From Alteribacillus bidgolensis (lineage in GTDB: Bacteria > Bacillota > Bacilli > Bacillales > Marinococcaceae), in NCBI RefSeq assembly GCF_002886255.1, contig NZ_KZ614149.1, positions 1,550,001 to 1,614,000 on the forward strand: a stretch of 64,000 bases of DNA, written 5' to 3'. The notes under the pieces are model-generated. The model worked only from the letters and a program-made list of their open reading frames with translations. It did not search any database and was not told the origin of the DNA. How positions within the stretch are numbered: the first letter of the stretch is position 1; each line of letters begins with the position of its first letter. Both the position numbers and the translations under genes were made by a program. This document shows, piece after piece, positions 8,213-17,046 of this stretch.

Positions 8213-8625
8213 CTAGTAAATGTGCCTTGTTGATCAGATAATGATGTTAGCCTAAAAGGTAATGAACACGCATTAATAATGAAACAAAATATATGTTAAA
8301 AATCGTGTCTAAAAATGGGTAATCTATCTGTGATATAGAATTCATTATACAAGCTTTACGGTTAACGACTGGGTTAGTGTTTAAAAAAGAGCTGATTTTC
8401 CAATCGCGATTAACGCAAAACGGAGATACTTTCCCCATACTCTAATTTTAGACTGGTCCAAAAGAAGACGGGACAGGGTACATAAACTTTCTCGGAAAAT
8501 ACCTTTCCAAAAAATTCTGGATCCATTCGAAATGGTTATAACACTAGTAAAAAGCCTCTATTGCCTACTATCAAAGGTTACTTTTTCCTCATATAATATA
8601 AAGAAAAACGAAAGGAGGTAGAATT
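8213..8625. other. Gap with a possible gene scrap
   Basis: The plus strand at about 8345-8445 reads IEFIIQALRLTTGLVFKKEL and then FQSRLTQNGDTFPIL before a stop, with no start or ribosome binding site. It looks like the tail of a decayed gene that I cannot assign. The minus-strand frame over 8247-8438 is its shadow. The AAAGGAGG at about 8611-8618 belongs to the next gene. Confidence 0.3.
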
Positions 8626-8994
8626 GTGGCAACAGAACTAATGAAGCTCGTAATGTCTGCAAATACAACAACAGATTCCAACCCAGAAGTAGAGAAGTAC
8701 TTTTATAATTTAAGTGAAGCCCAAAGAACAGGGGACACTGTAACTATACCTTCAACACAATTTACAAACGATGCAGGGAATACAATGACTGGAAACTTGA
8801 CAACCGCTTCAACAGACAATGGATACTATTACTTGTTTGTTAATGGAGCTGTACAACAATCAAGCTTATTTACAGTGAGTGCAGGTGGTTCTCAAGTAAC
8901 AATCACTCAAGCATCAACCATTCCGGTTAGTGCTCCAATCACTTTAGCAGTTAATAACTTCGCCCCAACTTCTTCAACTACAATAACTTCATAA
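8626..8994 (+). CDS. Ser/Thr-rich DUF4183 domain protein
   Basis: This 122-residue protein has a GTG start at 8626 behind a strong AAAGGAGGT. It carries the DUF4183 signature (GYYYLFVNGAVQQSSLF, then SQVTITQASTIPV and SAPITLAVNNF). By my count 37 of 122 residues are Ser or Thr. It has no signal peptide. It ends 62 bases from the convergent GT2-TPR glycosyltransferase gene, with a shared terminator between them. Its composition makes it a candidate acceptor for that glycosylation system (inference). Confidence 0.75.
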   Translation: MATELMKLVMSANTTTDSNPEVEKYFYNLSEAQRTGDTVTIPSTQFTNDAGNTMTGNLTTASTDNGYYYLFVNGAVQQSSLFTVSAGGSQVTITQASTIPVSAPITLAVNNFAPTSSTTITS

Positions 8995-9006
8995 TAATAG
9001 TGAAAT

Positions 9007-9048
9007 AAAAAGGATGTGTACCAATGTATGCTTCGGCACATCCTTTTT
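9007..9048. terminator. Bidirectional terminator
   Basis: The arms AAAAAGGATGTG and CACATCCTTTTT enclose a loop containing CTTCGG. The T-runs serve both the DUF4183 gene (plus) and the glycosylation operon (minus). Confidence 0.85.
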
Positions 9049-9055
9049 ATATTAG

Positions 9056-11653
9056 TTAGCAAAAATTATTATGCATTACCTTTTCTTGTTCCTCTTTGAT
9101 GTATTCACTATTTATATGTTCTTTAGACCCTTCTGCTAATGTATCTAAAACATAACCTTTACAAATTCTGAAAAAGATTGGCATGACATGATGAGCTTTG
9201 TTTAACCCGCTTATTTGCTTTCTCACTTCTTCTTCGTTTCCTGAACACCATAAACAGCTGAAAATGTAAGCTTGAACGAGCGGGTATATTATTTTGCCAT
9301 CTTCTATTTTTTCAAAATAATCATATGCTTTTTTAAACTGCTGCTCCTTAAAGTGAATTAGTCCTAAAATATAATAAATAAAATCCTCTTTTTGATAAAA
9401 CACTGAACCTTCTAATTGCCAACATTTTCTCTCTAAAATAGCACTACATTCTGTTTGATTATTGCGGAATATATTACTTATTTTTGTTTGGAATTGTTCG
9501 TTTTCTGGATCCCATTGTAAAGACCGTAAATATGCGATAAATGCTTCGTTGATTTTCTGCATGTTCTCAAATATCTCACCAATATTAAAGTGGATGTCAG
9601 CACATGTTTTATTTGTATCATTTCCTTCCATAGTTCTTTCACTTGCCTCTTTATCTTTTATTCGCAAATTTTGATAGAAGGCTAGTAATGCTTTACTTGG
9701 TTTCTCTTTTGTTTTAAACGGGGAGGTATTATTCACCTTCGTTATTGATTTTCGCGGTTGTGCCTTTTCTATACACTTCTCTAATTTCCACACAAAATTT
9801 CTTGACCATAGCACATAATCTAATGTTCCCAATGACGCTGCTTCCCCTAGATTATTTACCTTATTAGCAGTCAGAAGATAATCTTTTCGCAGCAAATGCT
9901 GAATGATTTTTTGTTTAAATTCCAACTTCTCGTCCTTATGCAGAATAGACTGAAAAATAACTTGAATTGGAGTAAAATCATTCCTATCTGCCCATAACTG
10001 CCCCAATTTAATCAATTTGATATACTGCTCTTTCCCTTGATGTCCGTGTAATAATAAAGGAAGAATAAGTTTTGCTTTTTTCTCCTGTTTTTTCCATAAA
10101 AGATTCTCTGCCAATATGCTAACCATTTTATATTCTTGTGGAGTTAAGGGCTTCACCGAATCACTTTTGATTTTTTCTGTAAGCACGTCTTGGAGTACAT
10201 GATACAAGTTTTTAATGTGTGGATCGATACTTTCTCTTTGATCGATTTCTTTTAGTAGTTGCTCTGTTTTTTGCCAATCATTATAAAGCCAACAACTTTC
10301 CATTCGCTGTAAAAGAATATGGTCATATAAAGGACTGTCTTTTTTTATCGTGGAAAAATAAACATCAGCTTTTTTTATTTTTCCTAACATCATATAGCAG
10401 AAGAACTTAATGCTGGCTACTTGGTCCTTATTGCCGAGTAACGACCCTGCCTCATCTAAACAGAAGATTACCTGAGTATATTTACGCTGCTGCAAATGGA
10501 TATCCATAAGTATCATTAACTGTCCAATGTTCTTTTCCTCTACAGCTGTTTTCAACATCTTTTCTAATTGTTGAGCCGAGCCAACCGATTTAGTTAATTC
10601 TCCTATTTTATATATTAGTTTTTGATTCATACGATTTAAATCATATGCTTGTTGATAATAGACAAGAGCTTTTTGTTTATTCCCTTGCCATTCATGCACT
10701 TCCGCTAATGTTTCTAAAACAATGGAGAGATGAATTTCTGGTTTAGGGATTGCAGCATTTGGCTGTTTTTTTATCTCTAAGCATTGTTCAAGGTCATGAA
10801 CAGCTTTTTCGTACTGTTTCTCTTGCTTAAATAACTCCCCCCGTAAAACAAAGAAATCGGTGTAAACAGGAAATAATTTAATACCTCTTTCCAATACAGA
10901 TAAAGCTTCCTCCTTTCGTTTTAATGAAATAAGACTCCAGCTTAAACATTTATATAAATGAGGAGCAAATAAATAACTTTCCTTCACTTTTTCGCATGCC
11001 CTTTGCAGATAAACCGTACTTTCTTCATGTTTGTTTTCGTTTAAAAGCTGAATGCCATAAATATAATTAAGATAACTATCGTCTGGATTTTTTGCGATTT
11101 CCTCCTGTAATATATTCGTGATACTAATATCTTTAAATAACGTATGATCAGCGTGTTGAATAATTCTAACCCCTGCATCTTTTATATTATTTATAAGCTC
11201 ATCTGGAACTTGTTCAAATATTCTATATCGATAGCGGTATTCTTGACGATTTCGAAACAATCGCAAAGATTGTACAGGAGACGAGATGCGATTCTTTTTT
11301 GAACGTTGATCAACATATAGTAAATAACCCTCAGCATTTGGATTCTTTAAGAGAAAAGGCAGTTTTTTCAGCTGCTCCATCACGATTGTCTCATTTGCTT
11401 GAAGAAATAAGACCCATCTACCTTTAGCCAAATCTAAACAAGCATTTTTAACCTCACTATAATCTTCGTTCCAATTCCTATGAGAAACATCGGCTCCTGC
11501 TTTTTTTGCAATATCAACCGTTTGATCAGTCGAACCTAGATCGATAATAATGACTTCATCAGCGATTTCTTTCATCATTTTCAAGCAATCCAGCAAGTAC
11601 TTTTCATCATTTTTCGTAATCATACATAGACTTAACTTCTTTTTTGCTGTCAT
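9056..11653 (-). CDS. GT2 glycosyltransferase with TPR repeats
   Basis: This 865-residue protein opens with a family 2 glycosyltransferase domain (about 1-110). SLCMITKNDEKYLLDCL, EVIIIDLGSTDQT and the acceptor-side block WVLFLQANETI are visible; the usual DxD aspartate is replaced by QAN here. The rest is a long chain of TPR-like helices (for example about 195-345 and 690-800). Similar GT2-TPR proteins act in protein glycosylation in Gram-positives. It is the last gene of the nonulosonate/Maf operon, so it probably adds or extends sugars on the same acceptor protein. GAGGAG lies about 12 bases before the chosen ATG. Confidence 0.82.
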   Translation of the reverse strand: MTAKKKLSLCMITKNDEKYLLDCLKMMKEIADEVIIIDLGSTDQTVDIAKKAGADVSHRNWNEDYSEVKNACLDLAKGRWVLFLQANETIVMEQLKKLPFLLKNPNAEGYLLYVDQRSKKNRISSPVQSLRLFRNRQEYRYRYRIFEQVPDELINNIKDAGVRIIQHADHTLFKDISITNILQEEIAKNPDDSYLNYIYGIQLLNENKHEESTVYLQRACEKVKESYLFAPHLYKCLSWSLISLKRKEEALSVLERGIKLFPVYTDFFVLRGELFKQEKQYEKAVHDLEQCLEIKKQPNAAIPKPEIHLSIVLETLAEVHEWQGNKQKALVYYQQAYDLNRMNQKLIYKIGELTKSVGSAQQLEKMLKTAVEEKNIGQLMILMDIHLQQRKYTQVIFCLDEAGSLLGNKDQVASIKFFCYMMLGKIKKADVYFSTIKKDSPLYDHILLQRMESCWLYNDWQKTEQLLKEIDQRESIDPHIKNLYHVLQDVLTEKIKSDSVKPLTPQEYKMVSILAENLLWKKQEKKAKLILPLLLHGHQGKEQYIKLIKLGQLWADRNDFTPIQVIFQSILHKDEKLEFKQKIIQHLLRKDYLLTANKVNNLGEAASLGTLDYVLWSRNFVWKLEKCIEKAQPRKSITKVNNTSPFKTKEKPSKALLAFYQNLRIKDKEASERTMEGNDTNKTCADIHFNIGEIFENMQKINEAFIAYLRSLQWDPENEQFQTKISNIFRNNQTECSAILERKCWQLEGSVFYQKEDFIYYILGLIHFKEQQFKKAYDYFEKIEDGKIIYPLVQAYIFSCLWCSGNEEEVRKQISGLNKAHHVMPIFFRICKGYVLDTLAEGSKEHINSEYIKEEQEKVMHNNFC

Positions 11654-11671
11654 TGGTCATAGATTCTCCTC

Positions 11672-12028
11672 TCAATCCCTTTTCAACGGTTCATACATTT
11701 TTTGTGCTTTCTCATAATCTCCTATTAGATAATAGGAGTTACCTGCTTTTTGCATAACTTCTATATCATGTGGTTGAATTTCTAAGTAAGCGTTATACAT
11801 AGAGATACTCTTTTCCCATTGAGATTGTTTATATAAAATTTCAGCATAATTATATAAAACATCCTCATCGCTTGAATCAAGCTGGCAGGCTTTTTGCAAG
11901 TACATCTCTGCATTATTCCAATCATTTAGTTGATAAAGGAGGACCCCAATCTCATTATAAAGAACAGGATTATTCGATTCCTTTATCAATTGATCTAGTT
12001 TTCTCTGCAGCAGATCAATATGGTACAC
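11672..12028 (-). CDS. TPR-repeat protein
   Basis: About 118 residues form roughly three TPR units, with NEIGVLLYQLNDWNNAEMYL, YNYAEILYKQSQWEKSISMY and KAGNSYYLIGDYEKAQKMY. I chose the GTG at 12028 because GGGAGGAG sits 6 bases before it. A longer frame opening at 12055 would overlap the upstream Maf gene by 14 bases and has no site of its own. It lies between maf and the GT2-TPR gene and may be a protein-protein adaptor for the glycosyltransferases. Confidence 0.72.
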   Translation of the reverse strand: MYHIDLLQRKLDQLIKESNNPVLYNEIGVLLYQLNDWNNAEMYLQKACQLDSSDEDVLYNYAEILYKQSQWEKSISMYNAYLEIQPHDIEVMQKAGNSYYLIGDYEKAQKMYEPLKRD

Positions 12029-12041
12029 ACGATACTCCTCC

Positions 12042-13964
12042 CTAATAATCAGCACATTCGATCAAAACATCTTCTAAGGACGCAATAGCATTCTCTAAAT
12101 GAATAGCTACACTTTGACAAACAATATTTAAGTGATGAAAAAAATCATGCTGTAACTGAAACGTTTCCCTAATTTTCTCAGGAGTGTCAATCAATCCTTG
12201 ACGATTCAATAGATAAAAATAAATAAAGATAATCTGTTGCGTAAAACTACGGCACAAATCATCCGATATATATTGTTGATACATTTGAATATTCTCCTGG
12301 TATGTCTGTTCCAACACTTTTTGGTACTTTTCATGATCTTTTGTTTCAGATAATCGTATCATTTCCTTACACGCTTGCTTTCCTTTATGAGCCTCTTTAC
12401 GCAGGCTGTGAAATAATTGTAGATATTCTTCTACATTTTTTATAAAATTTTTCAATCCCTGTACTCTCTCCGGCATCAAAAGCTTCTCCTTTTGATCGGC
12501 GATGATTTGATGGATACGAATAGGTATCGATTCTATACAATAATCCTCAATCACATCAAATAAAGGCATACTCATGGCTCCATTAATTTTTGCTCCACCT
12601 TCTGTGGCGTTAATAATTTTTTCATTAGAGTGAGTTGAAATTTTACGCTCTAGCCCTTGCTTAAAGTCAGTCCATAATTGATTTGATGGAATCATTGTGC
12701 CATCATTGCCTTCCACATACACAACAGGCTTTGACTTTAAAGTCTCTCTCGCTCTTTTCCCTTTCTCTTCTAAATAAACCGCGTCTTTACTATGAGTGGC
12801 ACCTTCTGGACCATAGGCATAATCCTGGCCAACGAACACAATTGGATTGGCTCCGAGGTATACAGCAAGTTCCAAAGCAAGGTGGGATACATTGGCACCT
12901 GCATCAAGCCCTGTCCCATCCCCAACATGTTTATTTATCCATTGGTTAATGGCTTCATTTTTTCGAAAAATCGGAATTTTTTGTCCTGGAAAGGCAGGAT
13001 AAACTTGCTTATCGACAAGACCAAGGCATAATAAAGCAATATCTTCAGGGTAATCTATATTTTCAAAGTGATACGTATAAGTATATTTCGTCCGTTCAAT
13101 AATCGTTAAAATATCTGGTTTTATATGATTTCTTAATAGCGGAATAACCGCTGATTCTGTACTAATAATTAATCCTTTGTCTTGAACCTTCTTTAATTGG
13201 TGAATGTTTTTATCTAATGAAGGGCCATTGGCAATAATGAAAGCTGGAACATCTTTATATTGATCTTTCAGGCAGCTTAAATAGGGATTTTGGACAATCT
13301 CTTTCATATTACCGAGTAAATTGTTAAAACCGATTAAGGTATCCAGGTGATCATTGCCAATGTAAAAAACAAATAATCCTAATTGGGAAAAAATATATTG
13401 GTGGATTTCCAAGTATTGAGCTTTAAAATTCCGTAGTGAGATAGGAGTAAAAGCAAGAACGGGGGAAGTACAATTAGCAAAAATAATACTAAAAAATAAA
13501 TGTTCAAAAGCTGCTGCAAAATGATCGACACCACCAATAAGAAAAGCGATTTTTTGTGTGTTGATAATTGGTTCTAGATCAAAATAGTGAAGCATTGCTG
13601 TAAAAAGGTAAATGTTTTCCTCAAAAAGGACAACTAATGTATGCGGCTGTTTTTGTTTAAAGATCTCAAATAATGGATAAGCAAAACCAGAGCCGTACAT
13701 AAAAATGGCTCCTTTACCTTTTATAGAAAGGGCATTACACCACTGCTTAGCTTCCTTAACAGGCTGTTCACTCGTGATTTGAAAACTCGTATTTTTTTCA
13801 TGATATTTGCATACAGGCATGCCTTCATCATTATAGGTGACCTGAACCTTTTCCCACAGGTCTTTTTCATTGATTTGAAGTACTGATTTCCTTAGCCAAG
13901 GCGACAATTGCTGGACGTTTTTCTGAAACATCTCTTTTGTCTCATGAGCTTTTGCGATAATCAT
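12042..13964 (-). CDS. Maf (DUF115) nonulosonate glycosyltransferase
   Basis: This 640-residue protein matches the motility-associated factor family. The central MptE-like/DUF115 domain (about 220-430) contains AFIIANGPSLDKNIHQLK, LIISTESAVIPLLRNHIKPD and the GANVSHLALELAVYLGANPIVFVGQDYAY block. The N- and C-terminal regions are typical Maf helical arms. Maf proteins transfer CMP-activated legionaminic or pseudaminic acid to Ser/Thr of flagellin. Its place directly behind a full nonulosonate pathway fits that. It follows the 104-residue protein without a gap. No flagellin gene is visible in this window. Confidence 0.87.
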   Translation of the reverse strand: MIIAKAHETKEMFQKNVQQLSPWLRKSVLQINEKDLWEKVQVTYNDEGMPVCKYHEKNTSFQITSEQPVKEAKQWCNALSIKGKGAIFMYGSGFAYPLFEIFKQKQPHTLVVLFEENIYLFTAMLHYFDLEPIINTQKIAFLIGGVDHFAAAFEHLFFSIIFANCTSPVLAFTPISLRNFKAQYLEIHQYIFSQLGLFVFYIGNDHLDTLIGFNNLLGNMKEIVQNPYLSCLKDQYKDVPAFIIANGPSLDKNIHQLKKVQDKGLIISTESAVIPLLRNHIKPDILTIIERTKYTYTYHFENIDYPEDIALLCLGLVDKQVYPAFPGQKIPIFRKNEAINQWINKHVGDGTGLDAGANVSHLALELAVYLGANPIVFVGQDYAYGPEGATHSKDAVYLEEKGKRARETLKSKPVVYVEGNDGTMIPSNQLWTDFKQGLERKISTHSNEKIINATEGGAKINGAMSMPLFDVIEDYCIESIPIRIHQIIADQKEKLLMPERVQGLKNFIKNVEEYLQLFHSLRKEAHKGKQACKEMIRLSETKDHEKYQKVLEQTYQENIQMYQQYISDDLCRSFTQQIIFIYFYLLNRQGLIDTPEKIRETFQLQHDFFHHLNIVCQSVAIHLENAIASLEDVLIECADY

Positions 13965-14279
13965 TTATCCTTGCTCCCCTCTTCCCCATTGATTCATGAG
14001 GGGATAAAGTTTACATTCTAATAAATCTGTCATCGCAAGAACGTCCTTATTTTTCATAGCCTCATAAAGCTTATCTAAAATTATTATGATTTTATCAAGA
14101 TGTCCTTGCGGCTCTCCGCTATATTGTTGACATTCTATTAAAATTTCAAGGTCATCTATACTGTGCAAAAAATGATCTAGACCAAGGTGATCATTTCCAA
14201 GCCTAAATTGTTTGACAGAAGAAAGTATAGCTCTTTCCAATCGATCAAGTCTATCTTGATAAGCGAAGGACTCTCTCAT
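13965..14279 (-). CDS. Small helical protein of the Maf operon
   Basis: The product is 104 residues, helical and soluble, with the C-terminal motif DLLECKLYPLMNQW. It abuts maf directly (stop at 13965, maf start at 13964), which suggests coupled translation. I recall similar small proteins next to Maf genes in other Firmicutes but know no function. A chaperone-like role for flagellin or Maf is a guess based on size and position. Confidence 0.65.
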   Translation of the reverse strand: MRESFAYQDRLDRLERAILSSVKQFRLGNDHLGLDHFLHSIDDLEILIECQQYSGEPQGHLDKIIIILDKLYEAMKNKDVLAMTDLLECKLYPLMNQWGRGEQG

Positions 14280-14285
14280 TATTAC

Positions 14286-14588
14286 TTATTCCCCTTCTTC
14301 AAATAATCTTTTCCACCCATGTTGTTGATAGCCTTCTATATTTTTCAATGTGTAATAAACCGTTGCCTGCATTCTCGCATCAAAAAAGCTTAATACACGC
14401 TCTCTTTTATTTAACTCTTCCTCTGTAATAAATAGCGTTTGTACATTCTCGGCTTCCGCTCTTATGTGGGAAAGTAATTTTTTAAATGCAGCTATTTGGG
14501 AGGTATATTCAAAAACGTTAACCACTCGTTCCTGTAATTCCTCGGAGTATGCTTCATGGCCTTCATAAAAGTCTTCTTTTATCCTCAT
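14286..14588 (-). CDS. Small hypothetical protein of the glycosylation operon
   Basis: This 100-residue, acidic, mostly helical protein starts at ATG 14588 with AAGGAGGTAAGA just upstream on its strand. It has no signal peptide or membrane segment. It lies between ptmA and the 104-residue protein with short spacers, so it is co-transcribed with them. I do not recognise its family. Its size and place resemble flagellar export chaperones, but no sequence signature supports that. Confidence 0.6.
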   Translation of the reverse strand: MRIKEDFYEGHEAYSEELQERVVNVFEYTSQIAAFKKLLSHIRAEAENVQTLFITEEELNKRERVLSFFDARMQATVYYTLKNIEGYQQHGWKRLFEEGE

Positions 14589-14610
14589 TTCTTACCTCCT
14601 TTTCCTGTAT

Positions 14611-15438
14611 TTACCAAGCACTTAATCCTCCATCAACAATAATATTTTGACCTGTCACATAACTAGAAGCATCAGAAGCTAAGTAAATTAAAGCTGCTAC
14701 CATTTCGTCAGGCTTTCCCATTCTTCCTAATGGGATTCTACCTGAATATTTTTTCTTGAAGGTATTATTCTGTCCGCTTTCATTACCACCAGGAGTTAAT
14801 GTATTTACCCGAATGTTTTTATTCGACCAATACGTCGCTAAATATTTGGTTAAACCTATCACTGCTGCCTTGGAGGCTGTGTAAACAGCCGGTGTATTAA
14901 TTTCCCACCCTAAATAGGAGGAACCTTCATAAATTCGTTGATCTGGTCCCAACATACCATAAATAGAGGAAGTTTGAATGATGCTTCCGCCTTTGCCCTG
15001 GTTCACCATCTGTGAGCCAACAGCTTGAGCAACGAGGAACATACCATCTACATTGACAGACATAATCTTCCGCCATTCAGCTAAGGAGTATTCTTCAAAA
15101 CGAGCAAAAAAAGCGTTTAAATCATCTGATTTATGAGCAGCATTATTATGCAAAATATGAATGTCAGAAAAGGCTTCTATGACTCTTGCCACCATATTCT
15201 TAACATCCTGTGGTGAAGAAACATCACAAGCAATGCCCATACATTTCGTTTGATAACGATCTGTTAGCTTTTCTGCAAAAGCTTTTGTCTTTTCTTCTTC
15301 TAAATCGACGACGACCACATTTGCTCCAAACTCAGCTAAACCGGCACAAAAGCGTCTCCCCAATATCCCTAATCCACCGGTAACAACAGCCGTTTTATTA
15401 ACCATACTAAAAAGATCTTTATACGATGTTTGATCCAC
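14611..15438 (-). CDS. ptmA: SDR oxidoreductase, PtmA-like
   Basis: This 275-residue classical short-chain dehydrogenase has NAD(P)-binding TGGLGILGR (about residues 20-28), the NNAA motif, catalytic Ser in IIQTSSIYG and the YTASKAA Tyr-Lys pair, and ends with the usual GQNIIVDGG. The start is the GTG at 15438 with GGGGGA upstream; it overlaps the 3' end of legF by 20 bases. PtmA-type SDRs occur in legionaminic acid loci such as that of Campylobacter jejuni, where they are linked to supply of the hexosamine precursor. The exact substrate here is not shown by the sequence. Confidence 0.78.
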   Translation of the reverse strand: MDQTSYKDLFSMVNKTAVVTGGLGILGRRFCAGLAEFGANVVVVDLEEEKTKAFAEKLTDRYQTKCMGIACDVSSPQDVKNMVARVIEAFSDIHILHNNAAHKSDDLNAFFARFEEYSLAEWRKIMSVNVDGMFLVAQAVGSQMVNQGKGGSIIQTSSIYGMLGPDQRIYEGSSYLGWEINTPAVYTASKAAVIGLTKYLATYWSNKNIRVNTLTPGGNESGQNNTFKKKYSGRIPLGRMGKPDEMVAALIYLASDASSYVTGQNIIVDGGLSAW

Positions 15439-16138
15439 TATTTTTCCCCCGCTTACTCATTAAAAATTCGACAATATCGAAGTCCAATGGGGAGTCAATA
15501 TCAATCGAACGTTCTTCTGGCATGATATATAATTCTGTATCTTTATGAAATAACGTATGTTGACTTAAAAGGGCTTTTCGTTTCCAAACATAGATGGATG
15601 CGTTTAAGTCATAACAATCGGGAGCATCTTGTCTACGAAAAATAGGGGAGGAATGTGGTTTAGAAAGTTGTACAACTCCCTGTTTATTTTTTTCAACTAA
15701 ATTAAAATAAGGTGAACGACGAGCGTGGGTTCCTGTTAAAACATTAGATATTCCCTTTGTTTCAAGTAATTCTACTGCATTTTTTATATCGGAAACAAAC
15801 CGAAGCGGAGAAGTCGCGTCTAAGTCTACAATGACATCAAAGGTTTCTTTAGATATGTCTTCTACGATCTTTAAACAATGCTGGATAGCGGGTAATTTAG
15901 GTGCTGAATCGGTTGCTAAATGATCAGGTCTTTTTATTAAGTAATCCGCTCCCCATTCTTTACCTATTCTTAAAAGATCATCAGTATCACTACTTACTGC
16001 GAGATATTGAAATAATCCAGCGGCTTTCGCTTGCAATATACTGTAGGCTAATAGAGGTTTACCTGCAAGATAGCGAAGGTTTTTGTTAACAATGCCTTTA
16101 GAACCAGAACGAGCACAAATGGTACATAATCTGTTCAT
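15419..16138 (-). CDS. legF: CMP-nonulosonate (legionaminate) cytidylyltransferase
   Basis: This 239-residue protein begins MNRLCTICARSGSKGIVNKN, the CTP-binding signature of acylneuraminate cytidylyltransferases (LegF/NeuA/PtmB). It continues with PLLAYSI, the metal-site DLDATSPLR and RRQDAPDCYDLNASIYVW. It activates the nine-carbon acid to its CMP form. The ATG at 16138 has GAGGAAGTGG 8 bases upstream and overlaps the previous stop as ATGA, so a longer frame from 16222 is not used. CMP-legionaminate is the likely product, from the neighbouring genes. Confidence 0.87.
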   Translation of the reverse strand: MNRLCTICARSGSKGIVNKNLRYLAGKPLLAYSILQAKAAGLFQYLAVSSDTDDLLRIGKEWGADYLIKRPDHLATDSAPKLPAIQHCLKIVEDISKETFDVIVDLDATSPLRFVSDIKNAVELLETKGISNVLTGTHARRSPYFNLVEKNKQGVVQLSKPHSSPIFRRQDAPDCYDLNASIYVWKRKALLSQHTLFHKDTELYIMPEERSIDIDSPLDFDIVEFLMSKRGKNSGSNIV

Positions 16139-17046
16139 TTGTAAATCCACTTCCTCTGTTTCATTGATTGTTCCGCAGCCTCTATCATTTTTACGACTTT
16201 TAAACCCTCGTGTAACGTACACAAGTTATCTTTCGCTCCGTTCATAATCGTTTTATGCTGCAATACGTACGTATCATCTCGATTAATTTGATAATCCATC
16301 TTTTCTTCATTTATTTGCAGCGTTTGTTGAATTAAGTCTGCTTTGATCGAGTATTTATCAGTAATTATGGTTATTTCTCTTCTATTAATACGGTCAAGAT
16401 AGTTTAGATGTACTTGAACCATTGGACATTTTTCCATCTCCATCATCAAGCTGAACATATCAGTGCTATCTATGCGTAAACTACTGTACTTCCCGCCTTT
16501 TGCTGCGATGCTGTTCCAATCCTCGAAAAACCAGTGGAGATAATCAAGCTCATGGCTAAGGTCAAGCAGAACCCCCCCACCTTTATTTAATTGTGCTGAA
16601 TAACTTAATTTGTAATCTCTTTCAGGTCTCCAATAAGGTAAATATTGCCCTGCGTAAATTTGACAAAATAATGTCCGTTCATTTTTGATTATTTCAAAAA
16701 TTTTCTGTAGTATAGGATGATGTCGTAAATGGTATCCTACATACGCTTCTTTAAAAAGATGGTTTGGAGTCCCCTTTACCCGATCAAATAGTGGCTTTTC
16801 AATGAGAACTATCCCTTTAAACCCGCTTTTTGCTAGTTGAGCTAACGAATCATAATGTTTTGACGTTTCATTTGCAATAACAACATAATCTGGATTTTCC
16901 TGCTCTAAGGCACTTGATAAAGATGGATACGTTAAAGGGAATGGAATATCTCTTTTACTAACCACCGATAATCTTCTAGTAAGTTTCTTTAAAATGCGTG
17001 CATGCCTTTGCCCAATCGAACCATAACCAACAATAATACCATTCAT
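16135..17046 (-). CDS. Gfo/Idh/MocA family oxidoreductase
   Basis: The 303-residue protein has an N-terminal Rossmann fold with IIVGYGSIGQRHARIL, the EKP motif (VLIEKPLF) and the hydrophobic sheet domain typical of this family (GGGVLLDLSHELDYLHWFF). Such enzymes use NAD(P) to oxidise or reduce sugars. It overlaps both neighbours by ATGA junctions (17043-17046 and 16135-16138), so it belongs firmly to the pathway operon. A PLP-dependent PtmF is absent from the operon. This enzyme may make a different precursor step or modify the finished sugar; the substrate is unknown. Confidence 0.78.
   Translation of the reverse strand: MNGIIVGYGSIGQRHARILKKLTRRLSVVSKRDIPFPLTYPSLSSALEQENPDYVVIANETSKHYDSLAQLAKSGFKGIVLIEKPLFDRVKGTPNHLFKEAYVGYHLRHHPILQKIFEIIKNERTLFCQIYAGQYLPYWRPERDYKLSYSAQLNKGGGVLLDLSHELDYLHWFFEDWNSIAAKGGKYSSLRIDSTDMFSLMMEMEKCPMVQVHLNYLDRINRREITIITDKYSIKADLIQQTLQINEEKMDYQINRDDTYVLQHKTIMNGAKDNLCTLHEGLKVVKMIEAAEQSMKQRKWIYK

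Noticed and set aside
12683..13031. Plus-strand frames inside the maf gene.
   Set aside because: They are antisense shadows of a well-supported coding region.
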